Positions 18,277 to 26,549 of a stretch of 64,000 nucleotides of DNA are shown piece by piece; the stretch's first letter is position 1, and each line of letters begins with the position of its first letter. Source of the DNA: Granulosicoccus sp964390335 (GTDB lineage Bacteria > Pseudomonadota > Gammaproteobacteria > Granulosicoccales > Granulosicoccaceae); the NCBI GenBank assembly GCA_964390335.1, contig CAYMHU010000010.1, positions 1-64,000 on the forward strand, written 5' to 3'. The notes under the pieces were generated by a model, which was not told where the DNA came from, searched no databases, and saw only the letters and a list, made by a program, of their open reading frames with translations. The translations under genes were made by a program, and so were the position numbers.

Positions 18277-19140
18277 ATGAGCAACCTGCAAACCACGATT
18301 CCGCCATCAGACGCGGAGGAACGTCGCAATATTGAACCTATTGTCTGTTACAGCGTTGATGGTCTACCAAAGTATGATGTTCACAGCTTGACACAGGCAA
18401 GGCAAGCACTATCACTGATAGACGAAATAATCGTGCCGCCACGGGATGCTCGAACGTTTAGCGTACCTGCAGGTCATTTCTTCCGGATTGTTAGTACTGA
18501 AGGATCACAAGTTGGCGATTTAAATTTATGGAATTCAGATGATTTATCTGAGCGATTTTTCAGTGGTAAAACCAGACAGCTACATGCAACACATATAACA
18601 CGCGGCGATCGCCTATGGAGCAGCCTTCCCGGCATGCGCCCAATGGCCACCATTACTCACGATACGTTGGAGTGGTATGGCTGGGATAAATACGGAGGTG
18701 GTGTACACGATGTTATTGGTACTCGTTGCGACCCTTACACCAATCAGCTATTGAAAGATTCAGAATATCACTACTGCTGTCATTCCAATTTAAGCCGTGC
18801 CCTAGCCGCGCACCTTGATCTTCCTGTTACCGACGTTGAACATCATATACACGATGTGTTAAACGTATTCATGTGTACAGGCTTCACACTAGACACGCAT
18901 CAGTACTTTATGAAAGCAAGTCCGGTTCGACCAGGCGATTACATAGAATTTTTCGCAGAAATTAACCTGTTGGGCGCTTTATCTGCATGCCCAGGTGGCG
19001 ATTGCAGCTCCAGTCACTCGGATGACTCAACACCATGCTACCCACTTATTGTACAAATTTATAAATGCACTAACGATGCGCTTAGAAACTGGCGTGTCGC
19101 TGACAAGAACGCCTATTCGCGATCTCATGGACTGTCCTAA
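18277..19140 (+). CDS. DUF1989 (urea carboxylase-associated family) protein
   Basis: 287 residues. The core matches the DUF1989 fold: VPAGHFFRIVSTEGSQVGDLNLWN near residue 65, then HYCCHSNLSRAL, HDVLNVFMCTGF, and the signature PGDYIEFFAEINLLGALSACPGGDC near the C-terminus with conserved Cys and His suggestive of metal binding. Family members accompany urea amidolyase or guanidine-degradation genes, but no urea carboxylase is present here, so the substrate is open. The protein is longer than the common ~200-residue form because of its N-terminal extension. Confidence 0.88.
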   Translation: MSNLQTTIPPSDAEERRNIEPIVCYSVDGLPKYDVHSLTQARQALSLIDEIIVPPRDARTFSVPAGHFFRIVSTEGSQVGDLNLWNSDDLSERFFSGKTRQLHATHITRGDRLWSSLPGMRPMATITHDTLEWYGWDKYGGGVHDVIGTRCDPYTNQLLKDSEYHYCCHSNLSRALAAHLDLPVTDVEHHIHDVLNVFMCTGFTLDTHQYFMKASPVRPGDYIEFFAEINLLGALSACPGGDCSSSHSDDSTPCYPLIVQIYKCTNDALRNWRVADKNAYSRSHGLS

Positions 19141-19156
19141 ACGGCAATTTTAACAG

Positions 19157-20212
19157 CTATCGAATGGGTGGTGCGTATAGTAAACCGCCATCCGTCCATA
19201 AACTATTAACACCTCTGGCAAGACCAACCGTGGTCGCTAACCCAATATTACGCTCATACGATTCCGCATAGTTGCCAATGTGCCCAATAATATTGGCACA
19301 CCAAGTATTGCTTATACCCAGCATTTCACCAAATTCGCCTTCCAGGCCCAGCAGTCGAGCAGCCGCTGGATTTGCGTTCGTCTTTACTTGTGAAACGTTA
19401 CTACTTGAGATTCCTTGCTCTTCGGCATTGATCATACAGTTCAACGACCAACGAACGATATTGGCCCAATCGCTATCGCCTGCAGGCACCATTGGACCTA
19501 AGGGTTCTTTGGAAATTACTTCTGGCAATATCAAATAGGCTTCAGGTACCGGAAAACTTGCACGTATAGCCGCTAAAGCCGATCTATCCGAAGTAATCGC
19601 AGTGCACTCGCCATCGAGATAGGCATCTGTTTTTTCCGCTACTGATGTGAAGTACAACGGTCGATACCGCATTTCACTCACGTTAAAATAATCGATAGCG
19701 TTTAATTCTGTTGTTGTGGCTCGCTCAATGCATATTTTCTTGTTATCGAGTTCTAAGGCGCTGCGAATCCCGGATCGTTTGGATACCATAAATCCCTGAC
19801 CATCATAATAATTAACACCGACAAATTCTCCATAGCTGGTATTACGACTCATGGTCCAGGTCGTGTTTCTTGAGAGCACGTCGATTGCTCTGGATTTTAT
19901 GGCATCAAACCGCTTGCCTGAAGATAACGGAACAAAGTTTACCGCATCGGGATTGTTAAATACTGCGCTGGCAACCGCTCGGCAGAAATCGGCATCCAGT
20001 CCAGAGTAGTCGCCAAGACTATTGGTTTGCGCGAAGCCTTTTAAACCAACGTTGACTCCACAATTTACTGCGCCTCGTGCTTTTACATTATCGAGAGTGG
20101 CGGCTGTAACCTGACTTGCAACTGCGCAAAAAACCCACGGTAAAAATAAAAGTACCACTTTCCTCACTGTTAAAAACGAATGATTTACTGAAATTTTTAT
20201 GTGTTTATTCAT
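19157..20212 (-). CDS. Amino-acid ABC transporter-type periplasmic binding protein, orphan
   Basis: 351-residue solute-binding protein of the general L-amino-acid (AapJ/BztA) type. The signal peptide ends near VTAA, then VKARGAVNCGVNVGLKGFAQ, the family motif SGLDADFCRAVASAVF, and DVLSRNTTWTMSRNTS. The C-terminal NTWCANIIGHIGNYAESYERN also matches. It is the last gene of a tight operon (3-base gap after the thioredoxin-like gene). No permease or ATPase gene is nearby, so it either serves a transporter encoded elsewhere or acts as a ligand sensor for the lipoproteins encoded upstream. Confidence 0.9.
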   Translation of the reverse strand: MNKHIKISVNHSFLTVRKVVLLFLPWVFCAVASQVTAATLDNVKARGAVNCGVNVGLKGFAQTNSLGDYSGLDADFCRAVASAVFNNPDAVNFVPLSSGKRFDAIKSRAIDVLSRNTTWTMSRNTSYGEFVGVNYYDGQGFMVSKRSGIRSALELDNKKICIERATTTELNAIDYFNVSEMRYRPLYFTSVAEKTDAYLDGECTAITSDRSALAAIRASFPVPEAYLILPEVISKEPLGPMVPAGDSDWANIVRWSLNCMINAEEQGISSSNVSQVKTNANPAAARLLGLEGEFGEMLGISNTWCANIIGHIGNYAESYERNIGLATTVGLARGVNSLWTDGGLLYAPPIR

Positions 20213-20215
20213 GGT

Positions 20216-20737
20216 TTATTGTCCGACAATTTTCATTAGATCGGGAATGTCAACATCGGCTAGTTGCAACTTGTAGTAACTGCCATCTGGCTTATACAAC
20301 AAGTAGGCTGGTGTCGTTTGCAGTTGATACTGCGTAAGCTCTAGAAATTGAAATTCAATAACATCACTGAGCGCAAGTAAATTCGGGAACGAGACCCTGT
20401 TCGACCCCATTACCTTATTGATGCTATCAAGCTCATTAATGCCATTCTGCACAAGACCCAGCACGCGCACTTTGTCAGAATGTCTTTGATGAAGTGACTC
20501 TATTTTTGGCTTCTGTAATTCGCATGCAGCGCAGTTCAAACCCCAATACATGATTAAAGTCCATTTATCACCACCAACGTAGTCGTGTAAATCAACACGC
20601 TCACCAGCAAAGGTATCTACATAAAACTTACCACCTTTAAGGTACTTTGCTTCTGACAACCCAACACAGCACACGAACATCAAAGCGCCCAGCGCGACAT
20701 TCAGTGCAAACCGGCCCTTTAAGCTGTACGCCATCAT
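20216..20737 (-). CDS. Exported thioredoxin-like protein
   Basis: 173 residues with an N-terminal signal peptide (RFALNVALGALMFVCCVGLSEA) and a thioredoxin-like fold: WTLIMYWGLNCAACELQKPKIESL carries a CAAC pair after the first strand, and TTPAYLLYKPDG holds the cis-proline position. The TlpA/peroxiredoxin-like group is the nearest match. The ATG at 20737 overlaps the preceding stop by 4 bases and has AGGTGA seven bases upstream. Its partners are probably the two cysteine-containing lipoproteins of the same operon (inference). Confidence 0.8.
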   Translation of the reverse strand: MMAYSLKGRFALNVALGALMFVCCVGLSEAKYLKGGKFYVDTFAGERVDLHDYVGGDKWTLIMYWGLNCAACELQKPKIESLHQRHSDKVRVLGLVQNGINELDSINKVMGSNRVSFPNLLALSDVIEFQFLELTQYQLQTTPAYLLYKPDGSYYKLQLADVDIPDLMKIVGQ

Positions 20738-21810
20738 TGTGCTCTCACCTGCGGCTCTATCTCGCGCCTAAGCTGAACAACAGTCACTGCGACCGGGGAA
20801 TTATCTGAACTATGCCGGTAGCTGGCTCGAGTACACGGAGCGATATGAACAAACTTAGCTTCTATATTGCGGATAACGAATGCTTCTTTGACCCGTATGC
20901 CGCGAACAGCCGCTGAAGCATCACTGCCATCAACGTCAACACACGACGATATTTTATATAAATCGCCAATCTCATAATTTTGCGCAAGCAATTCGATCGC
21001 TTTCTTATTGCCTTTGCCCATAGTACGTGTGTCGTTATTTTCAAAGATCAATACCGTTCTGCGTACGCTGCTGTAATCTTCAAGAATAGCTGAATTTGAT
21101 TCAGCGCCGTCGGCGTAATAGTTTTGCTTTGCCCGTTGCAGCAAATCAATATGCGAGGTGCGCTTGTCCTGCGGTGTTTGGTCGTAATCGTTTACGGTAA
21201 TGGTGCCTATATCCGTTGCGGGCCCATCAATGCTTGATGTACCCACACCGCTAATAAAGGAATCACCGGTACCGCCTTGCTCCGCGAATAAGGTATCGTC
21301 TAGCTTGATATCTACAATTTGGTTGCTCCCTTCAACAATCAACAATGACGATGGATAAATGTGCTGGTTACGCACGTTGTACTCTCTGCGCACTTCGATA
21401 TCACCAATGGCAATACTGTAGTCAGTCACCAGTCCCGACTCAGTTTCGGAAATTCGCTTCCCATAGCTCACATAATTTAAACCTTGATCGGCACTGACAC
21501 GCAAGATTCCGAAGCCCGCATCTTCCAACGCCCGAACCACAACATTGCCAAATGCCGTTACGGGTTTTGACACTTGAATGGTGGTATTGCTGACCTGCAT
21601 CTCCGGGACTTGCACAAGCGCGGACACAAGATTGGTTGCAATGAGCTTCAGTCGTCGAAGCTCAGCCAGAGACGTTTGCGAAACAATTTGCTCATCCCCA
21701 CCAATTCGCGGCATAAATACGGCATTATCGCGGCGAACTACGGCACTCTGACACGCAGAAAGAAAAACGACTGCGCAGATAACGCTCGCTAACAATTGAG
21801 GACGCTGCAT
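20734..21810 (-). CDS. OmpA-like-domain lipoprotein, paralogue 2
   Basis: 358-residue lipoprotein (lipobox LSAC then QS). The middle contains ALEDAGFGILRVSADQGLNY and YSIAIGDIEVRREYNV; the C-terminal third (RRTVLIFENNDTR, GNKKAIELLAQNYEIG, RGIRVKEAFVI) has the outline of an OmpA-type domain but lacks the classical peptidoglycan-binding Asp/Arg pattern. It shares many segments with the upstream lipoprotein, so the two are paralogues. The start at 21810 is chosen because GGAGG lies 8 bases upstream and the upstream stop overlaps it (TAATG); an ATG at 21828 would lie further inside the upstream gene. Function unknown. Confidence 0.8.
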   Translation of the reverse strand: MQRPQLLASVICAVVFLSACQSAVVRRDNAVFMPRIGGDEQIVSQTSLAELRRLKLIATNLVSALVQVPEMQVSNTTIQVSKPVTAFGNVVVRALEDAGFGILRVSADQGLNYVSYGKRISETESGLVTDYSIAIGDIEVRREYNVRNQHIYPSSLLIVEGSNQIVDIKLDDTLFAEQGGTGDSFISGVGTSSIDGPATDIGTITVNDYDQTPQDKRTSHIDLLQRAKQNYYADGAESNSAILEDYSSVRRTVLIFENNDTRTMGKGNKKAIELLAQNYEIGDLYKISSCVDVDGSDASAAVRGIRVKEAFVIRNIEAKFVHIAPCTRASYRHSSDNSPVAVTVVQLRREIEPQVRAQ

Positions 21811-22913
21811 TAGCTTTTCCTCCGCCATAGATCTATCACAACCCCGCGGCTGGGAAAACCATTAGTATCAGATGAAGATGACCAACAGCCTTCATCAAAG
21901 ACTCTATCTGAGGGCACCCCATTAACAAGCAGTTCTTCAGACACCCGTTTAGCACGCCCTAAAGCCAATCCCTCGTTACCGATATCAAGCGAGGTTTTAC
22001 CGTTACTACAGCCCACAATACCCAACACATCGGTGCTGACAGAAAAGCGTTTTACCAGCTTCCTGACCGCAAGCTTGCCCTCGGTACCAAGAAAAAATGA
22101 GTCGTTTGGGAAAATAATCGTTTGTCGATCAAGCTTCACGTAGTTATCTAGTACAGACTGTAGTGTCGTAGCACCACTTGCAGAGATATTTTCCTTGCTA
22201 CCACTTTGCGACAACAAGGCCTGTATGCCGGATGCTGATGTCGCTGTATCGGCGATACCATCTACCACTTCTCTTGTAATTAACGATATTGCTGGTACAC
22301 CGCCTTCAATAACGCTTACATTCGAATACTTAACACTGAACGACTCCACGTTTTTTATAGTGCTCAGCGCTTTGTAAGCTTCTTCATCCAAGCTGACGCC
22401 TTTACTGGTTCCACCAACAAGCAATGGACTTGCCGGCATAATTACTTGCCCCTGTCTGGGTATAACACCTTCGTTGATCGACACATCTCCTATAAGCTTC
22501 ACGAGCTGGTAACTACGCGTTAGCTCCACATCACCCACGGCGATTTGAATCCGGGTTAAATCATCTGTGTTGGAAGCATTTGTATTGTTTGCGGGAAGAT
22601 CGCGAACAGTTAAATAATGAGAACCTTGATCAGCACCGACTCGCTGTAGGGCATAACCCAATTCAGCAAGCTTATTAGCTGCAATCTCCAGATCGGCATT
22701 GACCTTATTCAGTCCACCAATTTGAATCGTCGTACCCCATGGGTCGATAAGCTGCGGTAAAACATTCAGGAGATTACCGATCATATCTGATCGAAAACCT
22801 TGACCAGAGGCATCTACGTCAGCGCCACGCAATACTGCATCTTTCGTAACACTTTGGCAGGCTGACAATAATAAGGACAGTCCGGTAAGGACAACTAAAG
22901 CTCGATTACGCAT
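21810..22913 (-). CDS. OmpA-like-domain lipoprotein, paralogue 1
   Basis: 367-residue lipoprotein with a clean signal peptide and lipobox LSAC. The body includes KLAELGYALQRVGADQGSHY and RIQIAVGDVELTRSYQL, matching its downstream paralogue. The C-terminal region DRQTIIFPNDSFFLGTEGKL, then GCSNGKTSLDIGNEGLALGR, then AKRVSEELLVNGVPSDRV is recognisably OmpA-like (small-residue turn, Arg-Ala helix, then a xGV...RV segment). Two cysteines in the OmpA-like region could form a disulfide, which fits the thioredoxin-like protein of the operon. First gene of a four-gene operon; function unknown. Confidence 0.82.
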   Translation of the reverse strand: MRNRALVVLTGLSLLLSACQSVTKDAVLRGADVDASGQGFRSDMIGNLLNVLPQLIDPWGTTIQIGGLNKVNADLEIAANKLAELGYALQRVGADQGSHYLTVRDLPANNTNASNTDDLTRIQIAVGDVELTRSYQLVKLIGDVSINEGVIPRQGQVIMPASPLLVGGTSKGVSLDEEAYKALSTIKNVESFSVKYSNVSVIEGGVPAISLITREVVDGIADTATSASGIQALLSQSGSKENISASGATTLQSVLDNYVKLDRQTIIFPNDSFFLGTEGKLAVRKLVKRFSVSTDVLGIVGCSNGKTSLDIGNEGLALGRAKRVSEELLVNGVPSDRVFDEGCWSSSSDTNGFPSRGVVIDLWRRKS

Positions 22914-23137
22914 GATTTAAATCCATTATGATGGCCAAAATACTATCAACCTACTTAATAGAATGTTGGTCTGGATGAGTGTTCAGCCAATGTCATCACG
23001 TATTTTTTGTGGCTCAGTTACACTTACAGTCCCACACTGAGTCCCTGCCGAATAATCACAGTCTAATTTTGATACACAGTCCGCACAATCCAGACTATCC
23101 TAAAATATAGGTTTTTTAGGCGACTCGACATACGCAA

Positions 23138-23749
23138 TTAAAATGGTGTGTCGCTTGAAAAGCTAACGACCTGACCGGACTGCGGGTGTACGAACCCTAA
23201 CGATTGCGCATGCAGTAGTAGCCGTTGAGCAGCTGTTCCGTATAACCTATCGCCAACGATACAGGCATTCAATCCAAGCGGGTGTGCAGCGTGAACTCTT
23301 AATTGATGCGTTCTGCCGGTAATGGGTGTGAATTTAATCCGGGTACCTTCAACATAACGCCACAAAGTATCAGCATATTTGCCATGTTCGAAACACACAA
23401 TTTGACGGGGCCGGTCGTCGATATCAACCCGTAACGGCAACTCAATCCTGCCACCAACCCCTGTCGGTCTTCTGATTAATTCAGCAACGTAGGTTTTCGA
23501 AATTAAACGCTGCTCAAACTGCTGCTGCAGTGCGCGCTGGGCTTGGGCGGTTTTAGCCAGCACCATTAAACCGGAGGTATCCATATCGAGTCGATGCACA
23601 AGCATCGTTCCTGTAGCATCCGGATACGCAGCCCGAACCTGCGTGGCAACCGAGCCGTCCATTGTTTTACCCGGTTGAGACAACACGCCCGCAGGTTTAT
23701 TAACCACCAGCACATGTTGGTCTTCAAATACCAGCTGTAGAGAACTCAT
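23138..23749 (-). CDS. RluA-family RNA pseudouridine synthase
   Basis: 203 residues. It converts specific uridines in rRNA or tRNA to pseudouridine. The catalytic motif HRLDMDTSGLMVLAKT contains the essential Asp. Motif I (VLVVNKPAGVLSQPG) and the C-terminal TGRTHQLRVHAAHPLG are also present. There is no S4 domain, as in the small RluA/RluC-like clade. The ATG lies 2 bases after the stop of the TauE/SafE gene, so the pair is co-transcribed. The target nucleotide cannot be assigned. Confidence 0.92.
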   Translation of the reverse strand: MSSLQLVFEDQHVLVVNKPAGVLSQPGKTMDGSVATQVRAAYPDATGTMLVHRLDMDTSGLMVLAKTAQAQRALQQQFEQRLISKTYVAELIRRPTGVGGRIELPLRVDIDDRPRQIVCFEHGKYADTLWRYVEGTRIKFTPITGRTHQLRVHAAHPLGLNACIVGDRLYGTAAQRLLLHAQSLGFVHPQSGQVVSFSSDTPF

Positions 23750-23751
23750 AA

Positions 23752-24498
23752 TTACATTGCAAACATGGCGCGGCGGAATAGATTGAGTCCGATGATAAGA
23801 AAGAACACCAGTACATATTTCTCAAACGTTTTGCGATCTAGCCCGGCACGCAGTTGCTCTCCGATACTAAAACCCAGTAACGCCGGCAATACTAAAAATG
23901 CAGAGAACGGCGCATTGCTTGTATTTATAACACCGGTGTGGACAAGCCCAAACAATAAAACCAAACTACCCAACAATAAAAACACACCAACGGCCTGTAC
24001 AAATTCAGCCGGATTGACACGCCGTGAATACAAATACGTTATTAGCAGTGGAGCCCAGACACCAGCTAAGCCCCCCATTATTCCAGAGAACCAACCAGCC
24101 ATCAGCTGCGCGGCCTTATCGTACTTTTCTGGCAACAACGGAGCAGATTTCCATAAGCCCAGAACGGCAAATAAAGTAATACCAAAAGCCAGAATAGCGG
24201 TTAATAGTTTGATGGGGAGCTGCGCCGAAATAACGGACATTATGGCTATGGCTAACATCATCGCCAGAATAAGCCGCCAGTATCTTTCGAACACTTCGCG
24301 CACATGTCCACAGCGATAAACTTGCCAGATGTTAGTCACACACATAGGAATAACCACATACGCCACCGCACTACGCGCGTCAACAAACAAGGAGTACATC
24401 GCAATGGCGGCCGTGGGAAAACCCAGACCCAAGGTACCTTTAACTAAACCGGCTAAAAAGTAGATGACGATTGCAGCGATAATTAACAATTCTGGCAT
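23752..24498 (-). CDS. TauE/SafE-family membrane permease
   Basis: 248 residues with about eight hydrophobic helices. The two-repeat signature is visible: GLVKGTLGLGFPTAAIAMYSL in the first half and GWFSGIMGGLAGVWAPLLITYLYS in the second. The family exports sulfite, sulfoacetate or related organic anions. The neighbours (a pseudouridine synthase and a DUF2059-like protein) give no hint of substrate. Confidence 0.9.
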   Translation of the reverse strand: MPELLIIAAIVIYFLAGLVKGTLGLGFPTAAIAMYSLFVDARSAVAYVVIPMCVTNIWQVYRCGHVREVFERYWRLILAMMLAIAIMSVISAQLPIKLLTAILAFGITLFAVLGLWKSAPLLPEKYDKAAQLMAGWFSGIMGGLAGVWAPLLITYLYSRRVNPAEFVQAVGVFLLLGSLVLLFGLVHTGVINTSNAPFSAFLVLPALLGFSIGEQLRAGLDRKTFEKYVLVFFLIIGLNLFRRAMFAM

Positions 24499-24519
24499 AG
24501 CGATTTAACTGTACGATCA

Positions 24520-25341
24520 CTACTGATTGGCTGTAAACAACAATTGCTGTACACGATTATTGCGCTGCTGCAATAAGTGGCGTGCACCCTGAATTAACGC
24601 CGTATGATAAGACTTACCAGCGTCGGATACAGCAAAATTAACCAGCGCCTGTAAATCTTCATTAGAAACTTCCTGATAAATAACAGCAGATGTTTGAACG
24701 ACATCAGAGCGCATCATTGCCCTGTAAAACGTTTCATCGACACGAATCTTGACCAAACGATTCTGCAATGCTTGCACGGTCTCATCATCCGACTCGCACG
24801 TCCCTGCAGTTTCAACTAACGCTGAAACTTCAGTATTCATGGCGGATAAAAAGTAGACCGCACCAGTGTGTTTTATCACTTCCCTAACCAGTTTTATCCG
24901 TTGCCTGGTGTTGCCAGCTGAGTGGTTAAAGCGGTCCTGCAATGCGTTGAATTGCACTTCCGTTAATTCGCCGGACAAGCGATCTACTTCGGCTATACGC
25001 ATAGCCGCAGGTGTAGCTTTCCAATTCATGATCTCGTCAAGCTCATCTACAGACAGTCGTTCTGATAGCTCTTTAATATAGAGTTTGCGTAGTGAAGTTG
25101 GCGATAGCTCAGCGTCAAGTACTGTAAGTACGTCACTTATTTCTTTACGCGGCGCGCATTGCTTTAGTAACGGCCCAGCTTCAAGCTTCACATTGGTATT
25201 AACGTTATCCAGATGCGCGCCAACGCCAGAGAATTCTAGTAATTGCTGGAATTCAATTGCACTATCGCGCTCCGAAGCGATCACCAGACTAGAAAGAAGG
25301 GGCAATATTGCGATCAGCAATACTCTGATTAAATGTCTCAA
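24520..25341 (-). CDS. Secreted DUF2059-like protein
   Basis: 273 residues with an N-terminal signal peptide (VLLIAILPLLSSLVIAS). The mature part is all-helical; a segment near residues 95-125 (LYIKELSERLSVDELDEIM, NWKATPAAMRIAEVDRLSGE) and a C-terminal SNEDLQALVNFAVSDAGKSYH resemble DUF2059, whose role is unknown. The only start that preserves the signal peptide is a TTG at 25341, overlapping the stop of the dehydrogenase gene (TTGA), so it probably depends on translational coupling. Confidence 0.72.
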   Translation of the reverse strand: MRHLIRVLLIAILPLLSSLVIASERDSAIEFQQLLEFSGVGAHLDNVNTNVKLEAGPLLKQCAPRKEISDVLTVLDAELSPTSLRKLYIKELSERLSVDELDEIMNWKATPAAMRIAEVDRLSGELTEVQFNALQDRFNHSAGNTRQRIKLVREVIKHTGAVYFLSAMNTEVSALVETAGTCESDDETVQALQNRLVKIRVDETFYRAMMRSDVVQTSAVIYQEVSNEDLQALVNFAVSDAGKSYHTALIQGARHLLQQRNNRVQQLLFTANQ

Positions 25342-26303
25342 ACCAATTTATCGGTCGGTTCGTTACCCGCGAAAAAAGCATCCAAATTATCTAATGCTCT
25401 GAATCCCATCGCATCACGGGTTTCAAAAGTGGCGCTGCCAATGTGTGGCAACATAAACACATTCTGATGTTGTGAGAACGCAGGATTCCCACCGGGCTCA
25501 GTCACAAAACAATCCAAGCCAGCAGCACTCAATCTGCCACTGTCTATGGCATTAAGCAGCGCTTGCTCATCTACCAATGCACCTCTAGCGGTATTAACGA
25601 GAATAGAGCCCTTGGGCATCATTGCAAAGGTTTTGTCATTCATAATGCCTTTGGTTTGATCGGTAGCCGGACAATGCAAACTTAAAAAATCGGATACGGC
25701 CAATAAAGACTCGATGGAATCGTGATACGTGGCGCCGCGCTCAAGTTCTGGCGTTAATCGGTTTCGACTATGGTAGTGCACATCCATATCGAAACCACGG
25801 GCTCGTTGCGCCATGACTTGTCCAACACGGCCCATACCAATAATACCAAGACGCTTACCGGTGACTTGTGTACCCACCATAAATGCGGGACTCCACGAAT
25901 CCCACTTGCCTTGTCGGACCATCGCATCGCCCTCCGCTGCTCTTCGGGCGGCACCCAACAACAATAACATGGCTATTTCCGCTGTTGCATCAGACAAAAC
26001 ATCCGGTGTGTTAGTCACGCAGATGCCTTTTTGACGAAACGCGTCAAGATCGCAGTGATCCACACCGACTGAATGGTTAGCAACAATTTTTAGCCGACTA
26101 TCAAGCTTTGCCACAGTTGCCGCATCAAAGTGCTCGGAGTGGCAAGGCACAATCGCATCAACTTCAGCACTCATACGAATAATGTCATCAGCAGTGCTCA
26201 GTACATCTTGCTCATTCAGAATGACATGGTAATCACGCCTGGCGCGTGCGACTGTGTTGTCGGAGAGCTTACGCGTTATCCAGATCGTGGGTTTAGTGCT
26301 CAT
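25338..26303 (-). CDS. D-2-hydroxyacid dehydrogenase (glyoxylate/hydroxypyruvate reductase type)
   Basis: 321-residue NAD(P)-dependent enzyme. The Rossmann motif GKRLGIIGMGRVGQVMAQRA, the substrate-side Arg in NTARGALVDEQAL, the Glu in DCFVTEPGG and the catalytic His in LPHIGSATFETR are all present. The pattern is that of GyaR/GhrB-like reductases that convert glyoxylate to glycolate or hydroxypyruvate to D-glycerate. A glycerate 2-kinase lies 5 kb away on the other side of the TRAP genes, which fits a glycerate route. It shares its stop with the TTG start of the next gene. Confidence 0.9.
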   Translation of the reverse strand: MSTKPTIWITRKLSDNTVARARRDYHVILNEQDVLSTADDIIRMSAEVDAIVPCHSEHFDAATVAKLDSRLKIVANHSVGVDHCDLDAFRQKGICVTNTPDVLSDATAEIAMLLLLGAARRAAEGDAMVRQGKWDSWSPAFMVGTQVTGKRLGIIGMGRVGQVMAQRARGFDMDVHYHSRNRLTPELERGATYHDSIESLLAVSDFLSLHCPATDQTKGIMNDKTFAMMPKGSILVNTARGALVDEQALLNAIDSGRLSAAGLDCFVTEPGGNPAFSQHQNVFMLPHIGSATFETRDAMGFRALDNLDAFFAGNEPTDKLV

Positions 26304-26343
26304 ATTTCAATACGACTCAATTTACTCGAACCAATTGACTGGC

Positions 26344-26547
26344 TTACTTGTCTTTCTTTCGCAAGCAACTATCGTAGAAATCGTAAAGCACTAATGACAA
26401 TACAAACGCAACTATTATCGCAAATGGCAATCCACCTTTAAAACCTGCAAATCCATCTATGATGCTTTTCGCAAGCCCAATAGTAAACACTCCAATTGTC
26501 ACTAAACCAGCTAACCCGGTGAGAATATGAACCGTTCTTGAAACCAT
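26344..26547 (-). CDS. Small two-helix membrane protein
   Basis: 67 residues with two membrane segments (ILTGLAGLVTIGVFTIGLAK and LPFAIIVAFVLSLVLYDFY) and a basic C-terminus. The start is 3 bases beyond the stop of the amidase gene, so it is in the same transcript. No family is recognised. The topology and tight linkage argue that it is real. Confidence 0.7.
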   Translation of the reverse strand: MVSRTVHILTGLAGLVTIGVFTIGLAKSIIDGFAGFKGGLPFAIIVAFVLSLVLYDFYDSCLRKKDK

Positions 26548-26549
26548 CG

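Noticed and set aside
23099..23120. Hairpin CCTAAAA/TTTTAGG as terminator of the pseudouridine synthase gene
   Set aside because: The stem is short and AT-rich and no T run follows it on the minus strand.
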